NCBI RefSeq assembly: GCF_014268885.2
Contig: NZ_CP077095.1
Location: 124,001-188,000, forward strand
From: Pseudomonas xantholysinigenes
Lineage (GTDB): Bacteria; Pseudomonadota; Gammaproteobacteria; Pseudomonadales; Pseudomonadaceae
Direction of reading: 5' to 3'
DNA length: 64,000 nucleotides
Under the pieces are notes generated by a model. The model saw nothing but the letters and a program-made list of their open reading frames with translations. It ran no database searches and was not told the origin of the DNA. The number at the start of each line of letters is the position of its first letter. Position 1 is the first letter of the stretch. Below are positions 54,336 through 64,000 of this stretch, piece by piece. The position numbers and the translations under genes are program-made.

Positions 54336-55570
54336 AACGTGTCTACCTGCTGGCGGTGCTGGCGATCGTGATCGCCGCGGCGCTGGGCATCGCCATCGCC
54401 AAGCACAGCGGCTACGTGCTGATCGCCTATGGCGGCTTCCGTTACCAGTCGGGGCTGTGGGCCGCGCTGGGGGCCTTGGTCGGGCTGGTGTTGCTGCTTT
54501 TGGTGCTGCGTTACCTGGTTGGGCTGGTACTGACCTCCAGTGGCGTGGTCAATCCCTGGTCACGGCGCAACCGTAGCCGGCGCACCCGCATTGCTGTCGA
54601 GCAAGGGCAGCTGGATCTGGCCGAGGGCCGCTGGGCCAGCGCCCAGCGCCACTTGCAACGCGCCGCAGAGTCTGCCCGGCAACCCTTGCTGTATTACCTT
54701 GGCGCTGCCCGTGCCGCCAATGAACAGGGGCGTGTCGATGACCGCGACAACCTGCTCGAACGCGCCCTGGAGCGTCAGCCCCAGGCCGAGCTGGCCATCG
54801 CCCTGACCCATGCCCAGTTGCAGATGGACCGGGGGGAGAACGACGGCGCGCTGGAAGCCCTGCAGGCCATGCAGGAACGTCATCCACACAATGCCCAGGT
54901 GCTGCGCCTGCTGCAGCGTCTGCACCTGGAGCGCGGCGACTGGCCGGCGCTGATCCGCCTGGTGCCTGACCTGCGCAAGCACAAGGTGCTGCCGCCAGCG
55001 GAACTGGCGGACCTGGAACAGCGTGCCTGGGGTCAGAACCTGGGGTTGGCCGCGAGCCGTGGCGACGACCCGCAGACCGCCCGCCAGGCACTGGAGCGTG
55101 CCTGGCAGCAATTGACTGCGGCGCAGCGCCAGGAGCCTCAGCTGGTGTCGGCGTATGCCGAGCAATTGCGTCAGAGCGGCGCCCAAGGCGAGGCCGAACA
55201 GGTGCTGCGCGCGGCGCTCAAGCGCGGCTACGAGAGCCACTTGGCGCGGTTGTATGGCCTGGTTCGCGGCGATGATCCGGCGCGCCAGCTGCAGACCGCG
55301 GAGGGCTGGCTCAAGGAGCACCCACAGGATCCAAGCCTGTTGCTGACCCTGGGGCGCCTGAGCTTGCAGAATCGCTTGTGGGGCAAGGCCCGCGACTATC
55401 TAGAGAGCAGCCTGCGCCTGGAGCGTAACCCCGAAGCCTGCGCGGAGCTGGCGCGGCTGCTGGCCGGGCTGGGTGAAACGGAGCGCAGCAACCAGCTGTT
55501 CCAGGAAGGCCTGGGGCTGCTGGACGAACGGCTGCTGGCCTTGCCGCTGCCAGAAGGCGTACAGGCCTGA
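54332..55570 (+). CDS. hemY: HemY, TPR-containing heme biosynthesis-associated protein
   Basis: A 412-aa inner-membrane protein with two N-terminal TM helices (VYLLAVLAIVIAAALGIAIA; LWAALGALVGLVLLLLVLRY) and tetratricopeptide-like helices after residue 100. This is the proteobacterial HemY of the hemCDXY operon, not the oxygen-dependent protoporphyrinogen oxidase of the same name. The final gene of the operon; 55571-55849 after it contains only a degenerate REP (55591-55617) and no gene. Confidence 0.93.
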   Translation: MKRVYLLAVLAIVIAAALGIAIAKHSGYVLIAYGGFRYQSGLWAALGALVGLVLLLLVLRYLVGLVLTSSGVVNPWSRRNRSRRTRIAVEQGQLDLAEGRWASAQRHLQRAAESARQPLLYYLGAARAANEQGRVDDRDNLLERALERQPQAELAIALTHAQLQMDRGENDGALEALQAMQERHPHNAQVLRLLQRLHLERGDWPALIRLVPDLRKHKVLPPAELADLEQRAWGQNLGLAASRGDDPQTARQALERAWQQLTAAQRQEPQLVSAYAEQLRQSGAQGEAEQVLRAALKRGYESHLARLYGLVRGDDPARQLQTAEGWLKEHPQDPSLLLTLGRLSLQNRLWGKARDYLESSLRLERNPEACAELARLLAGLGETERSNQLFQEGLGLLDERLLALPLPEGVQA

Positions 55571-55849
55571 CCACTCGGGGCATGCTCCTTCTGTAGAAGC
55601 CAGCCTTGCTGGCGAACCTGGTGCTGCGCCGGTGTTCGCCGGCAGGGCCGATGTCCACAGCGCACAGTCCTATAGCGCTGGCGCGGTAATGTTGACTGTA
55701 TCTGCTGCAGTGTCAGAAATTTCCCGCTGTTCACAGAATCTATTCTGAGCCTATTCCGCGACTTGTCCCCGCTGTAGCGCCTTGATACAAAGCGCACCTT
55801 TCCTCTACCGTTTTCATTCTTTTCCCTGACTCGCGGACACCCCTTGCCC

Positions 55850-56356
55850 ATGTCGCTGGCCTGCTTGCGCAGCTTTTACCTTCCCGCCTTCCTGATTGCT
55901 TCGGGGGTGCTGGTTGCTTCGTTCCGGCTCGAATCCGTCGTCGGCCTGATTCCCTGCGCGCTGTGTTTCAGCCAGCGCTTCATGCTGGGGTTGTACGCTA
56001 TGGCGAGCCTGGCTGCGGCGCTACGTGCCCCGCGTGCTTGGGGCACTCGCGTTCATACCTGGCTGATGTTGACGACAGCCGTGGGCGGGGCGTTGCTGGC
56101 GGGGCGGCACGTTTGGTTGCAGAGCGATCCGTCGCCCATCGAGGGGTGCCACCTGCCGCTGGGGCAAGTCATGCAGCGTCCTCTTGGGGAAATCCTGCAG
56201 CGGTTCTTGCTGGGCAGTCCCGAGTGCGTCTCCATCAGTTGGAGTTTCCTCGACCTGACCCTGCCCGAATGGAGCCTGCTGGCCTTCCTGCTGCTGGCCA
56301 TGCTGCCCGCGTCCTGGCTGGTGGCGTATCGATTCCGCCAGGTTGCGGCAGGTTGA
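55850..56356 (+). CDS. dsbB: Disulfide bond formation protein DsbB
   Basis: A 168-aa four-helix inner-membrane protein that reoxidises DsbA and passes electrons to quinone. The quinone-side pair is Cys36-Ala-Leu-Cys39 (GLIPCALCFSQR) and the periplasmic loop pair is Cys100 and Cys126. ATG 55850 is chosen over a TTG two codons earlier. No strong ribosome binding site; CCCCTTG lies upstream. Confidence 0.92.
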   Translation: MSLACLRSFYLPAFLIASGVLVASFRLESVVGLIPCALCFSQRFMLGLYAMASLAAALRAPRAWGTRVHTWLMLTTAVGGALLAGRHVWLQSDPSPIEGCHLPLGQVMQRPLGEILQRFLLGSPECVSISWSFLDLTLPEWSLLAFLLLAMLPASWLVAYRFRQVAAG

Positions 56357-56586
56357 TCCAGGGCAATGCCCGCGGCGTTGTTCGACCAGCGGTGGTCGGG
56401 GGCGGGATTAAACGCTTGTATGAACTTTGTCTGCTGCGTACCTTGAAGGGCAGGTCGCGCGGGCATAATCTCCCAGCACGCCCACCGAACATACAACTGC
56501 TCGATGCCGTTTGCTGATGTCACCTTTGTGCCACGGTGTTGTGTCGCGAGGTGCAACGGCGTCTATCCAGAAGGGAAGAGATCGCC

Positions 56587-57057
56587 ATGCTCGATAGTTG
56601 CCAGAACGCCCAGGAACGCTGGGGCGGTGTTCACAAGCTGATCGATCGTTGGCTGGAGGAGCGCCAGGAGCTGGTGCAAGCCTTCCGCGCCCTGCGCGAT
56701 GCCAAGCCGGCCTTTGCCGACAAGGACAAGAACCGCGATTTCTGCGCGCTCCTGGTCGATTATGTCTCGGCCTGGCACTTCGAGGTCAGCGAGCAGTTGG
56801 TCAGCGAAGCCAAGGCCTTTGGCGATACCAAGGCCCTGGAACTGGCCACGCAGATCAATCCACGCATTGACGACAGCACCCAGATCGCGCTGGCCTTCAA
56901 TGACCACTGCGAAAAAGGCGAGTGCACCGACCCCGAGCGCTTCGCCGAAAAACTGGGCAAGCTGGGCAGCCTGCTGCGCGAACGTTTCGAGCTGGAAGAT
57001 TGCCTGATCGAAGTGCTGCACACCGCGCACAAGGAAGAGGACGCGCTCCAGGCCTGA
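56587..57057 (+). CDS. rsd: Anti-sigma70 factor Rsd (AlgQ)
   Basis: A 156-aa helical protein of the Rsd/AlgQ family: LDSCQNAQERWGGVHKLIDR, then LVDYVSAWHFEVSEQLVSEA. Rsd sequesters the housekeeping sigma factor in stationary phase and in Pseudomonas affects alginate and siderophore genes. GAAGGGAAGAG precedes ATG 56587. It is convergent with the FKBP gene with one base between stops. Confidence 0.94.
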   Translation: MLDSCQNAQERWGGVHKLIDRWLEERQELVQAFRALRDAKPAFADKDKNRDFCALLVDYVSAWHFEVSEQLVSEAKAFGDTKALELATQINPRIDDSTQIALAFNDHCEKGECTDPERFAEKLGKLGSLLRERFELEDCLIEVLHTAHKEEDALQA

Positions 57058-57058
57058 T

Positions 57059-57724
57059 TCAGTCGGCCACCGCCAGCAGCTCGATTTCGAACACCAGTGG
57101 CGTGTAGGGTGCGATCAGGTCACCCGCTCCGTCGGCGCCGTACGCTTGCGCCGACGGGATCACCAGGCGCCATTTCGACCCCGCCTTCATCTTCGGCAGC
57201 GCCACTTGCCAGCCTTCGATCACCGAGTCCAGCTTGAACCATTGCGGTTGCTGGTTCTGGTCGAACACCGTGCCATCGGGCAGCCGCCCCACATACCGTA
57301 CCTGCACGCTGCCGGTGGCCTTGGGCTGGGCGCCACTGCCGCTGGCGAGCTCGCTGTAGAGAATGCCCTCGGAGAGTTCATGCACGCCGGCCTTGCCACG
57401 CTCGCCGGCCATGAAGCGTTTTTCGGCATCCAGCATCTTGTCGACTTGAGCCTGTTCGGCGGCGGCACTGGCCTGCTCGTCATGTTGCTGCAGGATCGCC
57501 TGCATGCGCGACTTGGCGATGCGCGGCGGCTCGCCTTGGTAGGCTTGGCGCAGGCCTTCGACCAGGGCCTCCAGTTGCAGCCCGGGGACTTCGGCGCGTA
57601 GCCGTTCACCCAGGCTTGCGCCGATGCTGTAGGCCAGGTCGCCGTCTTCAGTGGGGCTGGTTGCAGGGCTGGCCAGGGACAGGGGCGCCAACAGGCACAG
57701 GCCAAGCATGAGGTAGCGGGGCAT
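57059..57724 (-). CDS. FKBP-type peptidyl-prolyl isomerase (exported)
   Basis: A 221-aa protein with a signal peptide (MPRYLMLGLCLLAPLSLASPA). An N-terminal dimerisation helix region (DLAYSIGASLGERLRAEVPG ... LQQHDEQASAAAEQAQVDKM) is followed by an FKBP domain (VQVRYVGRLPDGTVFDQNQQ, then GWQVALPKMKAGSKWRLVIP and the final strand FEIELLAV). It is of the Mip/FklB type and should assist folding of periplasmic proteins. GGAG precedes ATG 57724. Confidence 0.92.
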   Translation of the reverse strand: MPRYLMLGLCLLAPLSLASPATSPTEDGDLAYSIGASLGERLRAEVPGLQLEALVEGLRQAYQGEPPRIAKSRMQAILQQHDEQASAAAEQAQVDKMLDAEKRFMAGERGKAGVHELSEGILYSELASGSGAQPKATGSVQVRYVGRLPDGTVFDQNQQPQWFKLDSVIEGWQVALPKMKAGSKWRLVIPSAQAYGADGAGDLIAPYTPLVFEIELLAVAD

Positions 57725-57948
57725 GGTCGACTCCGGCGGCAATAAGCGCAAAGTATGCCAGCCTTGTCGCGGGAGGATGTGTAAATCTCCGCAATACATT
57801 AAGGGGCAACTACACTTGTTTTCTGCTGCAAGACAACAACTTTGCCCAGGCATGCAACGCGGCGCTACTGAGACTGTCAACATGCCCTAGCGGCGGTAGC
57901 AGCAGAAGCATAGTATGAGCCGCACTCTCGTCAGCCAGGAGGTAAACC

Positions 57949-59007
57949 ATGTCGGCTAAAAAGAAGCCAGTCAGTACGCCGTTGCACCTGCTCCAGCAAC
58001 TTTCGGGCAGCCTGCTCGAACATTTGGAAGATGCCTGCTCTCAAGCGCTGGCGGATGCCGAGAAACTGTTGGCCAAGTTGGAAAAACAACGTGGCAAGGC
58101 ACAGGAGAAACTGCACAACGCTCGCCTGAAGTTGCAGGACGCGGCCAAGGCCGGTAAAGCCAAGGCGCAAGGCAAGGCACAAAAAGCCGCCGGTGAACTT
58201 GAAGACTTGCTCGACTCGCTCAAGGACCGCCAGTCCCAGACCCGCACGTATATCCAGCAACTCAAGCGTGACGCCCAGGAAAGTCTTAAGTTGGCCCAGG
58301 GTGTCGGCAAGGTGCGCGAGGCAGCTGCCAAGGCTTTGGATTCGCGTGCGGCCGCACCGAAGGGTGCCTCCAAGCCGGCGGCAAAAACCTCCGCGGCCAA
58401 ACCTGCGGCCAAGCCAGCTGCTGCGAAGGCTCCGGCGAGAACCGCCGCCGCCAAGCCCGCGGCTAAACCTGCGGCCAAGCCAGCTGCTGCGAAGGCTCCG
58501 GCGAGAACCGCCGCCGCCAGGCCAGCGGCCAAACCCGCTGTCAAGCCTGCCGCCGCCAAGGCACCGGCCAAGACCGCTGCCGCCAAGCCTGCAGCTAAAC
58601 CTGCGACCAAGCCTGTTGCCGCCAAGGCGCCAGCGAAGGCTGCCGCCAAGCCCGCGGCCAAGCCCGTAGCTGCCAAGGCACCGGCCAAGCCTGCCGCCGC
58701 CAAACCAGCGGTTAAGCCTGCGGCCAAGCCTGTTGCTGCCAAGGCGCCTGCGAAGCCTGCCGCCGCCAAGCCTGCGACCAAGCCAGCTGCTGCCAAGGCG
58801 CCAGTTGCCAAGGCTCCAGCCAAGCCGGCTAGCAAGCCTGCCGCCACCAAGGCACCGGCCAAGCCCGCCGCCGCCAAACCGGCCGCCAGCAAGCCCGCTG
58901 AGAGCAAACCTGCCTCTGCGGCCAACGGTGCTGCGCCAGCCTCGGTGAGCAGCGCGGCGACCCCAGCCACCACCACCCCAGCTCAGTCGCCGACGTCGGC
59001 GTCCTGA
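57949..59007 (+). CDS. algP: AlgP, histone-like Ala/Lys/Pro repeat protein
   Basis: A 352-aa protein. Residues 1-140 are helical (LHLLQQLSGSLLEHLEDACS, then LKLQDAAKAGKAKAQGKAQK), and residues 140-315 are a run of KPAA/KAPA repeats, very basic, as in histone H1 tails. GGAGGT is perfectly spaced before the ATG. AlgP (AlgR3) binds DNA and was linked to algD regulation in P. aeruginosa, where the repeat region is known to rearrange. The tail overlaps the TIGR02444 gene by 25 bp. Confidence 0.94.
   Translation: MSAKKKPVSTPLHLLQQLSGSLLEHLEDACSQALADAEKLLAKLEKQRGKAQEKLHNARLKLQDAAKAGKAKAQGKAQKAAGELEDLLDSLKDRQSQTRTYIQQLKRDAQESLKLAQGVGKVREAAAKALDSRAAAPKGASKPAAKTSAAKPAAKPAAAKAPARTAAAKPAAKPAAKPAAAKAPARTAAARPAAKPAVKPAAAKAPAKTAAAKPAAKPATKPVAAKAPAKAAAKPAAKPVAAKAPAKPAAAKPAVKPAAKPVAAKAPAKPAAAKPATKPAAAKAPVAKAPAKPASKPAATKAPAKPAAAKPAASKPAESKPASAANGAAPASVSSAATPATTTPAQSPTSAS
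58370..58900 (+). repeat. Coding tandem repeat region of algP
   Basis: Imperfect 12-75-bp direct repeats coding for KPAA and AAKAPA(K/R)(T/P)AA units. One longer unit is nearly exact: GCCAAGCCAGCTGCTGCGAA recurs at about 58408 and 58471, with the following GGCTCCGGCGAGAACCGCCG shared too. Prone to length change. Confidence 0.85.
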
Positions 59008-59462
59008 AGCTCACGGGCCGCGACGCGCAGCTGATGCAGCGCGTCGTGGTTCCGCGCCTGGTCCGGCACCAACCGGGCTAGCCAATCCTGCCCAGCATCC
59101 GCTGTCGCAGGCCATCCCCGCGCCAACGTTTCCAGACGCTCCAGCAAGTTACGCTCGGCCCTTAGTTCCAGGTCCTTCAATTGTTCGCGCAACACGCTCA
59201 ACTGTGGGTCGGTCAGCGCGTGCTCACGCCACTGTCGGCGCAGCGTGCGCAGCGGCGCAACCACATCGTGCTGCCAAGGGCTGGCCAGCGCCTGCAAGGC
59301 GGCTGCCCGCTGGTCATCGGCGGTCACGCCGCGGGCCTGCAGCCAGGTGCCACAGAGCAGTAGGCAGACATCGCCACCCAGTTCCTGAAGGGCCAGGCAG
59401 GCCGTTTCCACGCCTGGCCGGGCGTACAGGGCCAGGGCATGATTCCACAGGTCGGTGTGCAT
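58983..59462 (-). CDS. TIGR02444 family protein
   Basis: A 159-aa protein beginning MHTDLWNHALALYARPGVET, then ACLALQELGGDVCLLLCGTWL, matching TIGR02444. The function is unknown; the family is usually near algP or an ABC-F gene in pseudomonads. It overlaps algP tail-to-tail by 25 bp and is divergent from the ABC-F gene by 50 bp. Confidence 0.88.
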   Translation of the reverse strand: MHTDLWNHALALYARPGVETACLALQELGGDVCLLLCGTWLQARGVTADDQRAAALQALASPWQHDVVAPLRTLRRQWREHALTDPQLSVLREQLKDLELRAERNLLERLETLARGWPATADAGQDWLARLVPDQARNHDALHQLRVAARELQDADVGD

Positions 59463-59512
59463 GGTTTCACTCGCGCCAGGGGTCGGCGAAGCTGGTAGAC
59501 TCCGCGACCATC

Positions 59513-61422
<1,910 letters not shown>

Positions 61423-61423
<1 letters not shown>

Positions 61424-62010
61424 TGGAGGAACTGCGCGCGCTGCTGCCGGGGCAATGGATGGACACGCTCTGGCTGGGGCTGCAGATCCTGCTGATCCTG
61501 ATCGCCGCGTTCGTCCTGCAGCGCATGGTCGCTCGTGGGTTGCGCAGCCTGGGTGAGCGCTACCCGTTGCCGCACGAGCTGATGGTGCCGGTACGTGGCG
61601 CCCTGCGCTGGCTGATCATGGGCAGCGCGCTGCTGTTCGTGCTGGAGCGCCTGGGTGTGTCGGCCACGGTGCTGTGGACCGCACTGTCGGGCTTCGTCGC
61701 GGTGGCGGCGGTGGCGTTCTTCGCCATCTGGAGCGTGCTGTCCAACCTGCTGTGCGCGGTGCTGATCTTCACCGTCGGGCCGTTTCGCATCGGCGATGTC
61801 GTTGAACTGGTCGATACCCTCGACAAGCCGGGGGTGAAGGGCCGGGTGATTGCTATCAACCTGCTGTACACCACGCTGATGGAAACGCCGGAGGCGGGCG
61901 GGGCGCTGGTGCAGGTGCCGAACAGCCAGTTCTTCCAGAAGGCCGTGCGGCGCTGGCGTGGAACCGAGGTGGCGACCGTGGCCAAGGATGCTGGTGTCGA
62001 GGCTGACTGA
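61423..62010 (+). CDS. Small MscS-type mechanosensitive channel
   Basis: A 195-aa membrane protein. TM helices at about 17-35, 60-78 and 83-105; the pore and beta domain are FFAIWSVLSNLLCAVLIFTV, GPFRIGDVVELVDT and LVQVPNSQFFQKAVRRW. The protein ends soon after the beta domain, so it lacks the alpha/beta C-terminal chamber of full MscS. Its ATG overlaps the ABC-F TGA by one base. Confidence 0.86.
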
Positions 62011-62023
62011 GGACTGTTCGGCC

Positions 62024-62182
62024 GCCTTCGCGGGTAAACCCACACAGCGACCGCGCCGACCTCGGGGCATGCACCACACCTGTGGGAGCGGGTTTATCGG
62101 GGCGCCGAACCGCCGCGAAGCAGGCGGCGCGGTACCTGGCACCGGCTTCGCCGGTGTTCGCGGGCAAGCCCGCTGCCACACG
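62024..62182. repeat. Cluster of degenerate REP units
   Basis: Fragments at 62024-62045 (CGCCTTCGCGGGTAAACCCA), 62078-62100 (CCTGTGGGAGCGGGTTTATCGG) and 62155-62182 (TGTTCGCGGGCAAGCCCGCTGC). A GCACCGGCTTCGCCGGTG-like stem lies beside the last. No gene is seen in the 62011-62349 gap. Confidence 0.7.
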
Positions 62183-62349
62183 GATCGCGCCAGATTCTAG
62201 AAATTGAGCAAGACAGTTGCTCCCACAGGCAATGCGCAGACCCTGCGGGACCGCGAAAAGAGCCACACGACCTACGCAAAAACCACTGGTTATTTTTTCG
62301 CCAAGACCGTAGCTTAACGTTTTGCAACAAATGTCGAGCGAGGTGTGCG

Positions 62350-62982
62350 ATGTCGATGGAAACGTGGTTGGCGTTCTTTGCCGCGTGCTGGGTCATCAGC
62401 CTGTCGCCGGGTGCCGGGGCGATCGCCTCGATGTCCAGCGGGCTGCAGTACGGTTTCTGGCGGGGTTACTGGAACGCCCTGGGCCTGCAACTGGGTCTGA
62501 TCGTGCAGATCGCCATCATTGCCGCCGGTGTCGGTGCCATCCTTGCTGCTTCGGCCACCGCCTTCCAGGTCATCAAGTGGTTCGGCGTTGCCTACCTGGT
62601 CTACCTCGCCTACAAACAGTGGCGCGCGCTGCCGATGGACATGAGCGACGAGTCCGGCGTGCGGCCGATCGGCAAGCCGCTGAGCCTGGTGTTCCGTGGT
62701 TTCCTGGTCAACGTCAGCAACCCCAAGGCGCTGGTGTTCATGCTCGCGGTACTGCCGCAGTTCATCAACCCGCATGAGGCCCTGCTGCCACAGTATGTGG
62801 CGATCACCGTGACCATGATCAGCGTCGACATGCTGGTGATGGCGGGCTACACCGGGCTGGCTTCGCGGGTGCTGCGGCTGTTGCGCACGCCAAAGCAGCA
62901 GAAGCGCTTGAACCGTACCTTTGCTGGACTGTTCATCGGTGCTGCTACTTTTCTCGCCACCCTGCGCCGGGCGCCGATCTGA
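62350..62982 (+). CDS. LysE/RhtB-family amino acid exporter
   Basis: A 210-aa six-helix inner-membrane protein. The family opening SLSPGAGAIASMSSGLQYGF and GFLVNVSNPKALVFMLAVLPQF are diagnostic. RhtB-type members export homoserine, homoserine lactones or threonine. AGCGAGGTGTGCG precedes the ATG. Single gene; the substrate cannot be told. Confidence 0.92.
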   Translation: MSMETWLAFFAACWVISLSPGAGAIASMSSGLQYGFWRGYWNALGLQLGLIVQIAIIAAGVGAILAASATAFQVIKWFGVAYLVYLAYKQWRALPMDMSDESGVRPIGKPLSLVFRGFLVNVSNPKALVFMLAVLPQFINPHEALLPQYVAITVTMISVDMLVMAGYTGLASRVLRLLRTPKQQKRLNRTFAGLFIGAATFLATLRRAPI

Positions 62983-62999
62983 TCAATAGCGTGGGGGCA

Positions 63000-63066
63000 T
63001 TCGCGGGTAAACCCGCTCCCACAGGCTAATCACTGCGTTCAGAGCGGTGAGGTACCCGCGAATGCC
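63000..63066. repeat. REP with a degenerate partner
   Basis: TTCGCGGGTAAACCCGCTCCCACAGG at 63000-63026 and a shortened GGTACCCGCGAATGCC at 63050-63066, between convergent lysE-type and slipin genes. Confidence 0.75.
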
Positions 63067-63072
63067 ACACCG

Positions 63073-63825
63073 CTATTTCTGCTTGTCCACCAGCCCCTTG
63101 AGCAGATCCACCGGCAACGGAAACACAATGGTCGAGCTCTTGTCCCCGGCAATCGTGCCGAGCGTCTGCATGTAGCGCAGTTGCATCGCCCCGGACTCCT
63201 TGCCCAGCATCTGCGCGGCTTGCATCAGCTTTTCCGACGCCTGCAGCTCACCTTCGGCGTGGATCACCTTGGCCCGTCGTTCACGCTCGGCCTCGGCCTG
63301 GCGGGCGATGGCGCGGACCATCGACTCGTTGAGGTCGACGTGCTTGATCTCGACGTTGGCCACCTTGATGCCCCAGGCGTCGGTTTGCGCATCCAGTACC
63401 TCACGGATATCCATGTTGAGCTGTTCACGCTCGGCCAGCAGTTCGTCCAGCTCGTGCTTGCCGAGCACCGCGCGCAGAGTGGTCTGGGCCAGTTGGCTGG
63501 TGGCGGTGAGAAAGTCTTCGACCTGGATGATTGCCTTTTGCGGGTCTAGCACGCGGAAGTACAGCACCGCGTTGACCTTGACCGAGACGTTGTCGCGGGT
63601 GATCACGTCCTGGGGCGGTACGTCGAGCACCACGGTGCGCAGGTCGACCCGGACCATCTGCTGGATGCCGGGGATCAGGATGATCAGCCCCGGGCCCTTG
63701 ACCTGCCAGAAGCGCCCGAGCTGGAACACCACGCCGCGCTCGTATTCGCGCAGGATGCGCAGGGCCGATAGCACCAGGATGCCCAGCAGCACCAGCACGG
63801 CGCTGAAACCGAATTGCATGAACAT
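63073..63825 (-). CDS. Slipin (stomatin-like SPFH/band 7 protein)
   Basis: A 250-aa protein with one N-terminal hydrophobic segment ([20 protein letters not shown]) and a band 7 domain ([57 protein letters not shown], then a coiled coil [20 protein letters not shown]). Slipins scaffold membrane microdomains and pair with NfeD proteins. GGAGCG precedes the ATG; the NfeD gene ends 3 bp upstream. Confidence 0.93.
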   Translation of the reverse strand: MFMQFGFSAVLVLLGILVLSALRILREYERGVVFQLGRFWQVKGPGLIILIPGIQQMVRVDLRTVVLDVPPQDVITRDNVSVKVNAVLYFRVLDPQKAIIQVEDFLTATSQLAQTTLRAVLGKHELDELLAEREQLNMDIREVLDAQTDAWGIKVANVEIKHVDLNESMVRAIARQAEAERERRAKVIHAEGELQASEKLMQAAQMLGKESGAMQLRYMQTLGTIAGDKSSTIVFPLPVDLLKGLVDKQK

Positions 63826-63828
63826 CTT

Positions 63829-64000
63829 CTACGCTCCTTGCGCCGTGGGCGCAGTGGCGCTGACTTCGAGGGTCACGCCATGGCGGGCGGTCACCCGCAC
63901 GTGCTGGCCGGGCTGCAGGGGGGTCGAGCACTGCGCCTGCCATTGTTCGCCCTGGGCCTGTACCGAGCCGCAGAACGGGTTGTCCGCGCGTACCTGAACC
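63829..64000 (-). CDS. NfeD family protein (C-terminal fragment)
   Basis: The last 56 codons of a gene entering from the right edge, ending at TAG 63829-63831. The visible peptide runs VQVRADNPFCGSVQAQGEQW and ends with HVRVTARHGVTLEV, the OB-fold of NfeD. NfeD partners the slipin, and the two genes are 3 bp apart, so one operon. Confidence 0.8.
   Translation of the reverse strand, partial: VQVRADNPFCGSVQAQGEQWQAQCSTPLQPGQHVRVTARHGVTLEVSATAPTAQGA

Noticed and set aside
58041..58976. Ala/Gly/Leu-rich minus-strand frame opposite algP
   Set aside because: Reverse complement of KPAA repeats always reads as AGLAAG-type sequence; no start signal.

Overview
The window is a 64 kb piece of a high-GC (about 64%) chromosome from a Pseudomonas of the P. 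putida group. Three things support this: the lysine/pipecolate cluster hglS-lysR-amaB-amaA, the conserved blocks glnK-amtB-sutA...xerC-dapF-lysA-cyaY-rnk-cyaA and argH-algR-hemCDXY-dsbB-rsd-algP, and many copies of the 35-bp P. putida-type REP sequence (TTCGCGGGTAAACCCGCTCC core), mostly as inverted pairs between convergent genes. No rRNA, tRNA, CRISPR array or complete prophage was seen.

Layout. 0-3 kb: a Zn-protease-like DUF4105 protein (running off the left edge) with three tandem secreted DUF2388 proteins, then a DUF1127 protein. 3-20 kb: mostly metabolism and sensing, with a MATE pump and divergent LysR regulator, a Cache-type chemoreceptor, the D-lysine/pipecolate genes, a cyclic-nucleotide-binding mechanosensitive channel, a YcaC-like hydrolase and a Tat-exported amidohydrolase. 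20-23.7 kb: an accessory island, AT-richer than its surroundings, with a frameshifted PAAR toxin, two related membrane proteins that look like its immunity proteins, and a DUF6124 protein. It is followed by the second copy of a 251-bp element with 50-bp terminal inverted repeats (first copy at 3.4 kb). 23.7-33 kb: a cation/proton antiporter, an esterase, ComM, a tail-to-tail toxin-antitoxin pair between 77-bp direct repeats, and an MgtA-type Mg2+ ATPase with a long leader that holds a proline-rich small ORF.

33.4-50 kb is core genome: a molybdate-binding Mop protein, ubiK, the nitrogen-controlled glnK-amtB operon (NtrC sites and a sigma54 promoter are visible), sutA behind a highly structured leader, the lptM-lysA-dapF-DUF484-xerC-HAD operon, divergent cyaY-DUF1289-rnk, a PI-PLC-like enzyme, adenylate cyclase cyaA, small conserved proteins, a glutathione S-transferase and argH. 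50-64 kb: algR (no adjacent algZ/fimS kinase gene), the heme operon hemC-hemD-hemX-hemY, dsbB, rsd/algQ, an FKBP, the Ala/Lys/Pro-repeat protein algP, a YheS-like ABC-F ATPase, a small MscS-type channel, a LysE-family exporter and a slipin/NfeD pair cut by the right edge.

The parts most worth following up are the PAAR toxin/immunity island, the convergent DinJ/YafQ-like module flanked by direct repeats, the mgtL-like small ORF upstream of mgtA, the structured RNA upstream of sutA, and the 251-bp inverted-repeat element.
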